Shown: piece by piece, positions 12,203 to 23,600 of the stretch
Layout of the letters: every line of letters starts with the position of its first letter
Numbering within the stretch: position 1 is the first letter of the stretch
NCBI RefSeq assembly: GCF_907164915.1
Contig: NC_061864.1
Span: 20,620,484-20,684,483 of the forward strand
DNA: 64,000 bases
Reading direction: 5' to 3'
Source of the DNA: Impatiens glandulifera
Taxonomy: Eukaryota; Streptophyta; Magnoliopsida; Ericales; Balsaminaceae
Translations under genes and position numbers: made by a program
The notes under the pieces: generated by a model
What the model was told of the DNA's origin: nothing
Database searches by the model: none
Seen by the model: the letters and a program-made list of their open reading frames with translations, nothing else

Positions 12203-13149
12203 AGGTAAACTAAAATTTTAAATTCCAATTTCAAATTACAAACTATGCAAAAAGAACAAAAAAGAAACCTCGTTATTGGTCCATTGTTGCAGATTTTTGC
12301 TAGACTTTGAAGTGAAAATCCACCTTGAAAATGAAACCTAGCGATATTGCATAATAGCTGTTAGAGGTGGGTAGTGGTTATGCTGTCTTATTCTAAGTCG
12401 AGATTCTCATACTATATGATTACACATTGGACCGCTACTTTATCTTAAAGAATAGTGTATGCTCAAATTCGAATGATTTGTGAAAGTGGGCAGCGATTTT
12501 TCTTCATTTTTTTCACTAAATATCAGTTGATGAATTGCAATCTTACAAGAGATATTCCGACAATGTTTGTTAAAGTTCGTCGTGATATATATTATATTCA
12601 TGTTACTATTTCTCGTAGTATATCTTATTGGGCTTGTTATGACTTGCAGAAGCTTTGTGTATTGATGCAATATGTGGCTTCATTTAGAACCACAACTTTT
12701 TCTTTGTATTGAGATAACATTTGGAAACTAAACTCGTCTATAAAATTGTATGTGGTTTCTCATCTCCAGATACTGAAATAGAAACAAAAATGTTTTCAAA
12801 TCGACCCAAACTTATGATCTCTACACATGAATAAATATCGGCTGGTTGATTGGATTTCTTGGAAGCGAACTTAAACTTGTTTGTATCACCCGATAAGATT
12901 GAAGCCAATTTTACAATATTTAGTGATTCTATCAATTTGGTATTGTTCTTGTATAATACACTATGTCAAATCTCGCAACTCTATTACCCAATCTTTCTTA
13001 ATTCCTTTGTATTTAGACCTTCTTTCATTTCATATAATTTGTTGATCTAAACAGAACCAGTTTTTGCTACCTTTTCAAAGAAAACTTTTATTTTTGTATC
13101 ATCCATTGTACTAATTAATTTCAATACAATTGAAATTTATTGCCCACAA
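12203..13149. other. 3' UTR of RGP1 and intergenic spacer
   Basis: No recognised gene. Short open frames on both strands around 12440-13050 lack domains and are consistent with chance. The left part is probably the RGP1 3' UTR, and the right end the 3' UTR of the minus-strand lipid-transfer-like gene. Confidence 0.4.
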
Positions 13150-13527
13150 TTATTTGATGGAACAATCAGCATCATAAACAATGTTAATAAGACTACTGAG
13201 TTTACAATACTTGGGCAGTTCTTGAGCCCTAGGTCTATGAATGGTTTTGACCATCAATGCCATTTCTTTGAGACACAGGCATAGATCCTTTTTCTTGGAG
13301 ATTTTCCACAATTTTGCAGCTTCATCCAATGATTTGACACTTTTGCAACAATCCGGAGAAGGCTTTGGATCTTCTTTGTCGCCTGTCAAATAGCCCTCGC
13401 AAGGCAGCAACTTCAACACGGTTTCACTACACTTTGTCCTATCATAGGAGGCTACTTTGTTTACAATAACCATGGATACTAAAACCGCCAATAAAATCGA
13501 CCATTTCATTGTTGTCTTTGTTGCCAT
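13150..13527 (-). CDS. Secreted non-specific lipid-transfer-like protein (eight-cysteine), tandem copy 1
   Basis: Single-exon frame of 125 residues from ATG 13527. An N-terminal hydrophobic signal peptide (about 8-27, ending near VAS) precedes the mature domain. Eight cysteines sit at 33, 43, 60, 61, 83, 85, 108 and 122. Their order is C-X9-C-X16-CC-X21-C-X1-C-X22-C-X13-C, the eight-cysteine motif of plant lipid-transfer proteins that bind acyl chains in a helical, disulphide-bridged fold in the apoplast. LKLLPC fits the family. Spacing is wider than in classical type 1 members before CC, so it may be a divergent nsLTP. It is a tandem paralogue of the gene at 14863-15270, with similar upstream DNA. 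Confidence 0.85.
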   Translation of the reverse strand: MATKTTMKWSILLAVLVSMVIVNKVASYDRTKCSETVLKLLPCEGYLTGDKEDPKPSPDCCKSVKSLDEAAKLWKISKKKDLCLCLKEMALMVKTIHRPRAQELPKYCKLSSLINIVYDADCSIK

Positions 13528-13559
13528 TCTTTGATAATGAAATTGATATTGTTTTAGTA

Positions 13560-13571
13560 TCTATTTATAAG
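13560..13571 (-). promoter_or_regulatory. TATA box of lipid-transfer-like copy 1
   Basis: On the minus strand CTTATAAATAG lies about 35 bp upstream of ATG 13527, implying a very short 5' UTR. Confidence 0.6.
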
Positions 13572-14862
13572 AAACTTGTGATAGTAATTTTTCACATTTA
13601 CTTAAAAAAAGCAATATTGGGATTTTGGTGGACTATTTTTAACTTGAGTAGGCAAAATATAATTATGGTCACTTATCTTCAATTTATACCTTTATCAATT
13701 CACATCACCCACTATAGTTGTGTATTTTTTAAAATGAACTTTCTTTCAATCATATTTATGAAATTTACATTAAAAATAAAGATAAAGGGATGCATGTCAT
13801 TATCTCTTTACCACCTCAAACTAACTATTGTCATGATTCTTTCAAAAGTATGTCTTTAAATAAAGAAATGTGAAATGGGATAGAAATATGATCAATGCAT
13901 GGAACTATTGGAAGAGGGAAAATGGAGATATGTAGCTAAATTAGTTAGGGAGAACAAACATTTTAAAATGAGTTTTTTATTTAAATAATTATTTTCAAAC
14001 CAGAAATGTGCATTATATTTAGAAACAAGAATAAAACAAGTGAGTGAAAGTGGCTTATCTATACAGTAAAAATTATGAATAATTATGAATATTTCGACCA
14101 AGTCACTTTTACAGTAAAAATGATGAATAATTATGAATATTTCGACCAAGTCACTTTCTCCGAAAAGGCGATATGATTTGATACCGTGCTTTAACTTGAA
14201 TTTCTCAAGTCAGCTTTGTGAAAGTTTATATTCTGAAAAATCATGCCTCAACTGCATTCTCTATGATTAGCTCTCTTGTTATATTCAAGATTTATTCTAA
14301 AACAACAACTTATAGAAACTAAACTCTATTAGATGCAGATTTATTATTGGGATCCTTATTCAGATAAAAAAATTCATAAACAAAAATACAATTGTTTTCA
14401 ACTACTGAACCCTTTTTATCTTCCCATGTCATTTTTCTTGATAATTACAATAATATATATTATTCTAATTATAAATTTTAATATTTTTAAAAAAGTATTT
14501 AAAATTCAAACTTTTTATTTTTATTTTACGCCAATGACCTACATTCACTATAATACTTGTGACCTAATTTAGTTTGTTGTGTTATTTTTTATTTTCCTTG
14601 ATATTTTGAATAATATTTGTTTGTTTTATTACAAATATTAATTTTAATATACTTTTTTTAAGTATTCAAATTACAATTTTTTTATTACTTTGCACATATA
14701 TAGGTTTCACAAAATCCCTTTTAACATAATAATCATAACAGTTTTCAATCTCATAAACAATCTCTAACTTTTAAGCCCACACAATTTATACCAATTTATG
14801 CAAAAAAATAAATAAATTACAAATGTGTGATCAATTGATCTTATTTATATAATATCATCTCT
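13572..14862. other. Spacer between the two tandem lipid-transfer-like genes
   Basis: The part next to 13572 matches the DNA upstream of the second copy (blocks such as AACTTGAGTAGG at about 13640 and 15391, and AAATGGGATAGAAA at about 13872 and 16061). The rest is AT-rich without a supported gene. Confidence 0.6.
14063..14158. repeat. 48-bp tandem duplication
   Basis: Two copies starting at about 14063 and 14111. Each begins ACAGTAAAAA and ends ATTTCGACCAAGTCACTTT, with one visible substitution (TTATG against TGATG). Confidence 0.85.
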
Positions 14863-15270
14863 TTAAAATCCATTTCCTACAATTAATTTTTTCTTACAAT
14901 CAACATCTTTTTCAATCCTTATAAGACTACTCACATTACAATACTTGGGTAGTTGTTTAGCCCTCTCACGATTAATGGTGTCAACATCGGTTGCAATTTC
15001 TTTGAAGCATTCACATAATTCCGTCTTTTCAGAAATTTTCCATGACTTTGCATCTCGATCCAATGATTTGACATTCTCACAACAAAGAGAAGAAGGAATC
15101 AAATCTTCTTTGAGAGTGCTACCGTTCAAATAGCTCTCGCAAGGCAACAACAAAAGAATGGTCTCACTACACCTAGTCAGATTAGAAGGTTCTGCATTGT
15201 TTATGATAACCAACGATAATAAACCCACTAATAAAATAGACCATTTTATCGTCATCTCAGTTAATGTCAT
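14863..15270 (-). CDS. Secreted non-specific lipid-transfer-like protein (eight-cysteine), tandem copy 2
   Basis: 135 residues from ATG 15270. The frame is open for 58 more codons upstream, but that region holds the TATA box and aligns with the paralogue's promoter, so the downstream ATG, which aligns with the paralogue's start region, was chosen. A signal peptide covers about 10-27. Cysteines at 34, 44, 63, 64, 86, 88, 111 and 125 repeat the neighbour's spacing, apart from two extra residues before CC. Shared landmarks include KWSILL, RCSET, LPCE, VKSLD, KSWKIS/KLWKIS and LPKYC. The C-terminus is extended by about seven residues. Lipid binding is inferred from the family. Confidence 0.84.
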   Translation of the reverse strand: MTLTEMTIKWSILLVGLLSLVIINNAEPSNLTRCSETILLLLPCESYLNGSTLKEDLIPSSLCCENVKSLDRDAKSWKISEKTELCECFKEIATDVDTINRERAKQLPKYCNVSSLIRIEKDVDCKKKLIVGNGF

Positions 15271-15310
15271 TCTTTGTCGATGGATGAAATTTATTGTCCT
15301 ACTATGTCTA

Positions 15311-15322
15311 CTTATATGAAGA
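15311..15322 (-). promoter_or_regulatory. Probable TATA box of lipid-transfer-like copy 2
   Basis: CATATAAGTAG on the minus strand, about 45 bp upstream of ATG 15270, at the equivalent place to the TATA box of copy 1. Confidence 0.5.
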
Positions 15323-15838
15323 AAGTGTAGCATTTTATCACCTTTATTTAAGAAAAATCTACATTTCGTTTTTGTTGGATTATTCTTTAACTTGAGTAGG
15401 AAAAATACATTTATGGGGGACATATCTTCATAAATAAATATCAATTTAAAATGATTATTTTATTCTACACAATTCCATTTTCAAATGAGATAATATAATA
15501 TGGAAACTTGTTAGAAAATATGATTTTTTGTTTAATTGTTATATATTTATCACTTAATTCAATCAACACAATTTTAACTTTTAAGTAAAATGGAATCCTA
15601 TAATATATGAGTAAAAACAATATTTTTTGTTTGTTACTTAAGTGATGAATAAATAAAATTTATAAAACAAATGAGTAAGCACAAAATAAAATATATGTAA
15701 TTACAAAAAATATTGAGATTTAATTAAAAAAATATTTTTAAATGCATATGTCCAACTATAAATTTTGTATTTTAATATATATATATACATTATTTATTTA
15801 TTGTTCACATATTTAAAAGTCAATAACTAAATCAACTA
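15323..15838. other. Upstream region of copy 2 and AT-rich spacer
   Basis: The segment 15323-15440 is homologous to the upstream DNA of copy 1. The remainder is AT-rich with no supported gene. Confidence 0.5.
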
Positions 15839-15911
15839 GCCGTCTTAGCTCAGCTGGTAGAGCGCGTGGCTTTTAACCACGTGGTCGTGGGTTCGATTCC
15901 CACAGACGGCG
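15839..15911 (+). tRNA. tRNA-Lys (anticodon UUU)
   Basis: A 73-nt cloverleaf. The acceptor stem GCCGTCT (15839-15845) pairs with AGACGGC (15904-15910), with discriminator G at 15911. The D arm contains TAGCTCAGCTGGTAGAGC (intact A box). The anticodon stem GTGG/CCAC holds loop CTTTTAA with anticodon TTT. The T arm contains GGTTCGATTCC (intact B box). There is no intron and no encoded CCA, as expected for a nuclear gene. A T-run at 15915-15920 would end RNA polymerase III transcription. It appears functional. Confidence 0.96.
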
Positions 15912-15912
15912 A

Positions 15913-15920
15913 TGATTTTT
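15913..15920 (+). terminator. Pol III terminator of the tRNA-Lys gene
   Basis: ATGATTTTTT directly follows the mature tRNA, giving the oligo(T) run used to stop RNA polymerase III. Confidence 0.7.
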
Positions 15921-16037
15921 TATTTTGGTATTTTTCTTACAACAATAAACTTAATTTCTATAAACATTATTTATATAAGGATAAAGATATACATTATTTA
16001 TGAATGCTATTGTCACCATTCATTCTAAAAAAAAAAA

Positions 16038-16119
16038 GTTTTATAATAAAGAAATATGAAATGGGATAGAAAAAAAAAGTTTTATAATAAAGAAATATGG
16101 AATGGGATAGAAAGTGATG
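16038..16119. repeat. 41-bp tandem duplication
   Basis: GTTTTATAATAAAGAAATATG is present at about 16038 and 16079 with the rest of a 41-bp unit (AATGGGATAGAAA). It lies in the DNA that resembles the region upstream of lipid-transfer-like copy 1 (around 13860). Confidence 0.8.
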
Positions 16120-17619
16120 GATACATGGAGTGAGTTATTGAAGGAGGATAAAGGTGGATGGATATGTTGCTCAATCATTTAAGTAGGGAGAAAAAGGTTT
16201 TAAAATTAGTCTTTCATTTAAAAAAAATTAAAAATTAAACCTAAGAATTCAAAAATATGCAATTTATACATTTAGATTTAGATGGAATGACCACACTTTT
16301 AAGGTGTTTTTAATAAGTTAAAAAAAATAAAATTTGAAAGATAGATCTCTATTGGGGTAAAAATTGATTTGACCAAATAATTGTGTCTTGTATCATTTTG
16401 TTGAAGTGAGTTTTTGAATTTTTTTGTAGCAATGAATCATAATATTTACCAACTTGACTAATGAATCAAATCTTCTTTACTTGTATATCTTGAATATTTT
16501 AAACCATATTTTATCACATTAAATTTATTTTATATATTGTTTTTGTAGTTTTAACGTTTTTCTTATATTTTCTACCTATTTGTAATATTTCATGGTTCTT
16601 TATTATTTTTGTTGGCAAAAAAATGTTTACGTTATATCAAAATATTTTGAAATAAATAAACTTTCATTTTTCTATCCATCGATCTTTCTTTTTATATTTC
16701 ACATCTTGGAACGCATCGTTCTTGTGGAGATAAATGTACTTCAAATCTTCTTAACCGAAATAGTTGTGGAGAGGAAATGTTCATTTTTGTAAATCCTACT
16801 AACAATAACAATAGATTGTCTTAAAATTTAAAATCCTTATAGAATCTTTCTAATTTTTTTTTATGAATCAACCGGTTGGAATATGTATAATTTTTTTCAT
16901 GTGTTTTCTTAACTATATTTGACTTTTACATGTCGAATATTTTAAATAGAGAAAAAAATACAACGAAATGAAAAGGAATTGGATGTGTACGTATGTTTTT
17001 AATCCGTGGAGAACAGTGGACTTCGAAAGAAAAGTGGATGACAACATTATTTATAGATTGATTATTTGAATTATTAGTTGTTGCGACTTAAAAACTCAGC
17101 ATTTCTTAAAAATTTGGTTATTTTGATTATAATTTTTTGTTTTTAAATTTTATTTGTACTTAATTATTAAATTGGGTTAAAAAAATTAAAATTATTTGAA
17201 AGATTTTTTTTTTAATAATTGATAAAAATGTATGAATAAATAGTTTAAAATTTTACTAACTAAAGGTACATTGTGAAAAGCCATATACTTAAAAAACAAT
17301 ATGAAAGTTTGAGCATTATATATCACATTTTAAAGTTTGAACTTGATTAATAAGAACAACTAAAGTTTGAGCCCTCAAATAATAATTATGATTTACTCTG
17401 TTTTTTTGTCGTCTTTCTGGCGCTTGGTAGTGTTCGTCAACTACTTCCAAGATTTGATCTTTACCAAAAAAACAAAAGAAAATTCAGAAAATTGATTTCA
17501 TGTCACTCATCAATCCAGGCACCTTCGTCTACCCATTAGCGCCAAAAAGCAGTTGAAATCATCATCTCTGTAAATTCATTCAAGATTCCACACAAGGGTT
17601 TCACCGCATCATCGTTTAC
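16120..17619. other. Intergenic spacer and VPS16 promoter/5' UTR
   Basis: AT-rich DNA without a recognised gene up to about 17400. The last 200 bases are less AT-rich and probably form the VPS16 5' UTR. The short open frame at 16592-16792 has no domain. Confidence 0.5.
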
Positions 17620-20600
17620 ATGGCGGCCGTCTCAGTCGCCGCCGAATGGCAGCTCCTCTACAATCGTTACTACCGTAAACCCGAGATCTATTCGATGCAA
17701 TGGAAAAACGTCGACCTGGGTCGAAACAAGGTCGCCTGTGCCCAATTCGGCGGTCCAATCGCTGTTATCCGCGATGATTCCAAAATAGTTCAGCTTTACG
17801 CCGAATCCGCCCTCCGTAAGCTCAGAATCTTTAATTGCGCTGGAGTTCAGATCTCCGAGATCGTATGGAAAAACCCAGGTGGTCGATTGATCGGTATGGC
17901 TTGGACGGATGATCAAATTCTTGTTTGCGTTACTCAAGATGGCACCGTTTATAGGTACAATATCCACGCTGAACCGATTGAACCGAATATTTCAATTGGT
18001 AAGGAGTGTTTTGAGAACAGTGTGGTTGAATGTGTATTCTGGGGAAATGGAATGGTGTGTATGAATGAGGCGAACCAGTTGTTCTGCATATCTGATTTTC
18101 AGAATCCCAAGTCCATTCAGCTGGCTAACTCAAATCTTGAGGAATTTCCTCTTTGTATGACGGTTATTGAACCTCAATATACTATGTCTGGTAATGTCGA
18201 GGTTCTTCTTGGAGTGAATGATCATGTGATTCTGGTTGAAGAGGATGCGGTGCAGCAGGTAGGGGATGGGGTTGGACCACTTCAAAAGATGGTTGTTTCG
18301 CGAAATGGAAAGTTGCTTGCATCTTTTACCCATGATGGGAGACTTCTTGTCATTTCCACGGATTTTTCCAAGATCATTTTTGAGTATACTTGTGAGGTTA
18401 GGCCTTTAAGTCCTGTTTAATTTCTTTCTGCATGAACACTGTTTTAATCTTCTTCTTCTACTTGAATTCTTTTTGTTGTCAACCTGATATTTGGTTAGCA
18501 ATTGGAGATTTAATTCAACAAATAGTTTGTGCAATAAAAGTATAGATATAGCTTTCATTGATCATCCATGAATGTTTCTTCTTTTCATATTGAGCCTATT
18601 TGGAAACTGGTATTTTATAAGGATCTCTATCACAATCACAATCCCGTTGAAAAATCGCCAAAGTTAAAACTGATTTTTTGGATCTTGATTTAGGTTATTT
18701 TCCGATCATGATCCAAATTATAATGTAAATTTTGTTGCGTATACAAATTATTTTCTAGATGATTGTAATTTTTGGAACAGATAACAAATGTAGTTTTTTC
18801 CAGATCAACTGGAAAAAATGGTATACCAAGACAGCCCAATAAGGAGGGGAAATATGAAATTCCAAAGTTCTTACATATTATAATGATCTTCTGAAATGGA
18901 CTGCTGTTGGAGAATCCTTTAGTGGTTTGTTTTTTCAAAAGAACCTTTTAGGTTTTGAAACGACTTATATTCCACTCTAAGAGCTTGCTTGATGTAGTTT
19001 TTCTTTATTATTTTAAATAAACTGATGTAAAGGTGGATTATTTGGGTTAAATGACTAAAGTAAGGGTAATTTGATTTTTTTGTTGATGATTTGAATGATG
19101 AAGTGATTGATGATGGGATAAGAGGTTATTTGGATTATAACCCTTCATCAAACAAGGCCTAATATTATAGTATTCATGTTATATCTGCAGTCAGCACTTC
19201 CACCTGAACAGATAGCTTGGTGTGGAATGGACAGTGTTTTACTCTATTGGGATGATATGCTTCTGATGGTTGGTCCTTATGGGGATCCAGTGCGGTACTT
19301 TTATGATGAACCAATTATTCTCATCCCAGAGTGTGATGGTGTAAGGATACTGACAAATACAAGCATGGAATTCTTACAACGAGTTCCTGATTCAACCGTG
19401 TCAATCTTTAAGATAGGAAGTACATTACCTGCTGCTTTACTATATGATGCCCTCGAGCATTTTGATCGCCAAAGTTCCAAGGTAGAATATCTTTGTGAAC
19501 ATATACACGTTACTCTTTCCTCCATTTTCTCTAGTCAATAAATTTCAAGTGCACAATTAACTTGTCTCTTCAAGCCTTTTTATTTCTTAGGCGGTGTTTA
19601 ATAACATTTTTTTATCACTTAATTAAGTTCATTTGATAACTATTATAACACTTAATTATATAGATTCACAAACCATGGCCGTGGGGTGTCATGCTAGTTC
19701 TCCTTAACTAAAAAAAAAAAAAAATTAAACTTGGCTTCATTTGGAAATACCTTTTCTTTCAGATTCTCATTTGGGTGTGTCACATTTGGAAACTGAACTT
19801 AGTGAGACACAAATTCATAAATTTATGGTAGAGTTGCTACATAAAGACAGTTTAGACTACCTTAAGTATTTAGGAAAAGCTTTGGTTCAGTCCAATTTGC
19901 AATGATATTAACTTTTCGTTCATTCCCGAATTTCTTCAATTCTAAAGCCTTTATTTGATGTCTTAATGTAGTATGTCACAGCAAGAATTTAAATTACAGA
20001 TACATATGAAAAGTAGTAACTATAGATAAGTCGTTTTTTAACATCACTGAGAGTTTAAGGTAAAGAAAATTTGCAGAAGAGAAATGAATAGTAGAAGAAT
20101 CCATCCTTCCAGTATAATGTACAGGTTTTTTGTTCTACCTTGAACTTATCAAGGTTTATAGATATCATTATTCATTTAAGAAGCTCTGAAATGATATGGT
20201 TCTTCAGGCTGATGAAAATCTGAGACTCATAAGATCCTCTTTACCTGAAGCCATTGAAGCATGTGTTGATGCTGCTGGTAATGAATATGACATCTCACGA
20301 CAAAGAACATTGCTAAGAGCTGCTAGCTATGGCCAAGCTTTTTGCAGGTTTGTTTTGAAGTACACACTAATAAAACTTTTGATTGATTTGCTAACATTGT
20401 GCCCATTTGGAAACACTTTCTATTTTTGGATGAGAAACCGTCAAAAAAACCTTAATCTGTGTTTGACTAAGTTCTGTTTCCACACATGATCTCATCTATC
20501 TGCATCCAGATGAGATATCTAACAAAAAATTAAAGTGTTTTCAAATGGGCCCAATGCACAATATTACTTTTTTTTGTTAAATGATCATTATCTTTCTTCC

Positions 20601-23600
20601 AGTTGTATCCTTTCCTTTTCTCAGGTTTAGCATCTAGTGGTACAAAAATGACTAGTCATGCTAAACTACTAAGTGACTTAGAGGAAGGCAGTAATAAACG
20701 CCTAACTTTTTGGGTTGTTTCTCTAAGCTACCGTAATAATGCTTGTTTTGGTTGTTAATGTAGTCTCTTCTTAAGTATTACATTCCTTCCATTTGTGGGA
20801 GGATGTAAGAAGGATTTTTGTCCATAAAAATATTGAACATATCACCATCTCCGTTAAGTTGCTTCTAGCATCAGTAGAGAATAGAACTTATCTTTTTGTT
20901 TGTCTATTATGAACATACATTTAGGTTTTAGTATGGAAGTTCGTAAAAAAGCAGCCAATTTGCTGATTTCTGTTCTCGGTAATGATATCAGTTGGCTTTG
21001 GCAGCCATGTTCAACGTGATCGTTTTCAAGAGATGTGTAAAACATTGCGGGTCTTAAATGCTTTACGAAACCTTGACGTAGGAATTCCTCTAACTATTCA
21101 GCAATACAAGGTAAGAGAAATAAATCCAGGCATTATTGTTCTTCTCAATTTCTATCTTGTTTTTGCAAATATTCATACAACATGTTAACATTTGTTTTGT
21201 AGTTGCTTACACCATCTGTTCTGATCAGTCGATTGATCAATGTCCACCAACACCTGCTTGCTCTTCGAATATCAGAGTACATCAGTATGAACCAAGTAAG
21301 TACATTTGATAAATCTCAAAGTGGCCTAGTTGGAGAAGAGATGATGGGTTAATGTACATTGTCTCTACTTGAAAACTAATGTTTTGTCACAATCTTTGTC
21401 AAAATATCCATCTCATTTGAAAGTGATTTTTTTTTAAAGTTAAAATTGCCAAATAATTTTCTAAATGATTGTGATTTTTGCAAACATAACAAATGTATAT
21501 TTTTTCAATCGTGATCCAGATCATAAAATGTGACAACTGAATAACTCATTTGGGATGGTTAATTCTTTTGTATTTCTCTTTGGTTGTTTTGTACAGGAAG
21601 TTGTGATAATGCATTGGGCATGTGCAAAAATAACTGCTTCCCTGACAATTCCTGATGCCCAGCTCCTTGAGATTTTACATGATAAGGTTTGTATAATTCT
21701 TTTTAAGATGTTTTATTTAGTCTTAAATTGTCCTTCATGTTGTTTTCTCTTGTGTTCATGGAGCCTAAAATTGATTATGCCTGCAGCTAAAATTATGCAA
21801 AGGGATATCTTATGCAGCAGTTGCTGGTCATGCCGAAAAGAATGGTAGGCGGAAGTTGGCTGCTATGCTGATTGCACATGAGCCACGTTCTTCCAAGCAG
21901 GTAACTGTTTGGGGTTTTATTATCTGTTCTTATTGCTAAAGTTATTTTTGAAGATGATAATTTCTGTTAGGCTATGTTTGGATTTGTTCTATTGAAATTT
22001 GAAATAAGGGGTGCTGTCTATAGTTATATAGCTTATGTCAAGAGAAACATTGTGAAATCTAATTCTGGAGCTTGTTTGATGTAGGATTACTTGGAAATAA
22101 TTTTTTTTTTTAAAGAAACTTGTTTGATGTAGAAGTGTTTTATTTGGATTATTTGAATAAAATTACTAAAATATCTTGTCTTTAAAATTTTAAAATCTTA
22201 CAAGAAATAAAGTGCAGCTAATTTGGTATTTTGGTTGTTGATTTGAATGATGGGATTGAGGAAGTGATAATTGATTAGATGGTGATTTATTTAGAAATAA
22301 TCCCAAATAATCCACATCAAACAAGCTGCTCATCAAAATCAACATTGTGAAATTATTTTGATCAAAACCTTTTATATTTAATTATATCCTGCAACTATTA
22401 TACTTGTGAATATTTATAACATGTAATATTCATTTAGTGTTTTTTTATGTCATTCTGATGTGTAGGTTCCTCTACTGCTAAGCATAGGAGAAGAAGACAC
22501 AGCTCTCATTAAGTCTATAGAAAGTGGTGACAATGATCTTGTTTATCTTGTATTGTTTCACATCTGGCAGAAGGTACTGTTTCCATAATGCTCGAGGAAA
22601 AATGCATATATTATTTTTGCTGAAAAAAAGCATTTGCAGTGAAGTTCAATTTGATATTTTAATTTGACTTGATTTGAATCATTTCAGAGGCCAGCTTTGG
22701 AATTCTTTGGGACAATACAGTCAAAGGCACTGGCACGTGATCTATTCATAGCTTATGCACAGTGTGTAGACTCTATCTTCCATAAAATGGCTATTGTTAC
22801 TTTTGAGGAATTTTTGTACTGAGTTGATACTTATTAAATGTTTCTCTTTTCCTCTTAATCCAGGTGTTATAAGCATGAATTTCTGAAGGACTTCTTTTTG
22901 TCAACTGGACAACTTCAAGTATGTATGTTGTCTTAAATAGTCATTGTTCTATTGAGATATTTCTAGAATTTTTTTTGTTTTAAAAAGTAGTGTCTTATAT
23001 AAGTGAGTATGGTAATTAGTGGTAGTATAGGAATGATATGGTAATTTAGAGTAGGTTAAGTAGGTTAGTGGCTTGTATATAGTAGAGTATGCATTATTTG
23101 GAGTTAGGAATGAAAGGGTATTGAAGGACAATGTTTCTCGCGTTTTCCATACATGAATTTTTCTTTTACCGGTTTAATCAATTTCAAATGATATTGACTT
23201 CTGGTATTCAAGAATATAAAAACTACTTGAGATTGAAAGACTGGCATTGCAATTCATGTTAAATACCTATACCATTTACTGCTACTGTAGTGCCTAGCAA
23301 CATACTTTCTTTGTCTCCACTCTTCACTGCATTTAACTGTTCACCTTTTACTCTTTCCTTCTTGAGTATAAATCTGGGTTATCTTTCCCTTTCTCGGAAA
23401 AAAAATGTCACAAAAGCTGAAGAGGAAGAAATTCTGAAATGTCCTTTATATGTTGACATTGTTTATATTTTGCTGTAGGTTTGTAATATTTTAGTTAGTT
23501 TGCTTCTGTTTTGAGTATCCTTACAAAATTGTGACCATCGAAACTTAAGATAACATGTAGTCTATGCTATGTTATCGTTTGGATTTTTAAAATGATCATG

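Noticed and set aside
12440..13050. Overlapping short open frames on both strands downstream of RGP1
   Set aside because: No domain, no conserved motif and no splice support; typical chance frames.
15271..15444. 58-codon N-terminal extension of lipid-transfer-like copy 2
   Set aside because: It would remove the signal peptide from the N-terminus, it covers the TATA box, and it aligns with non-coding upstream DNA of copy 1.
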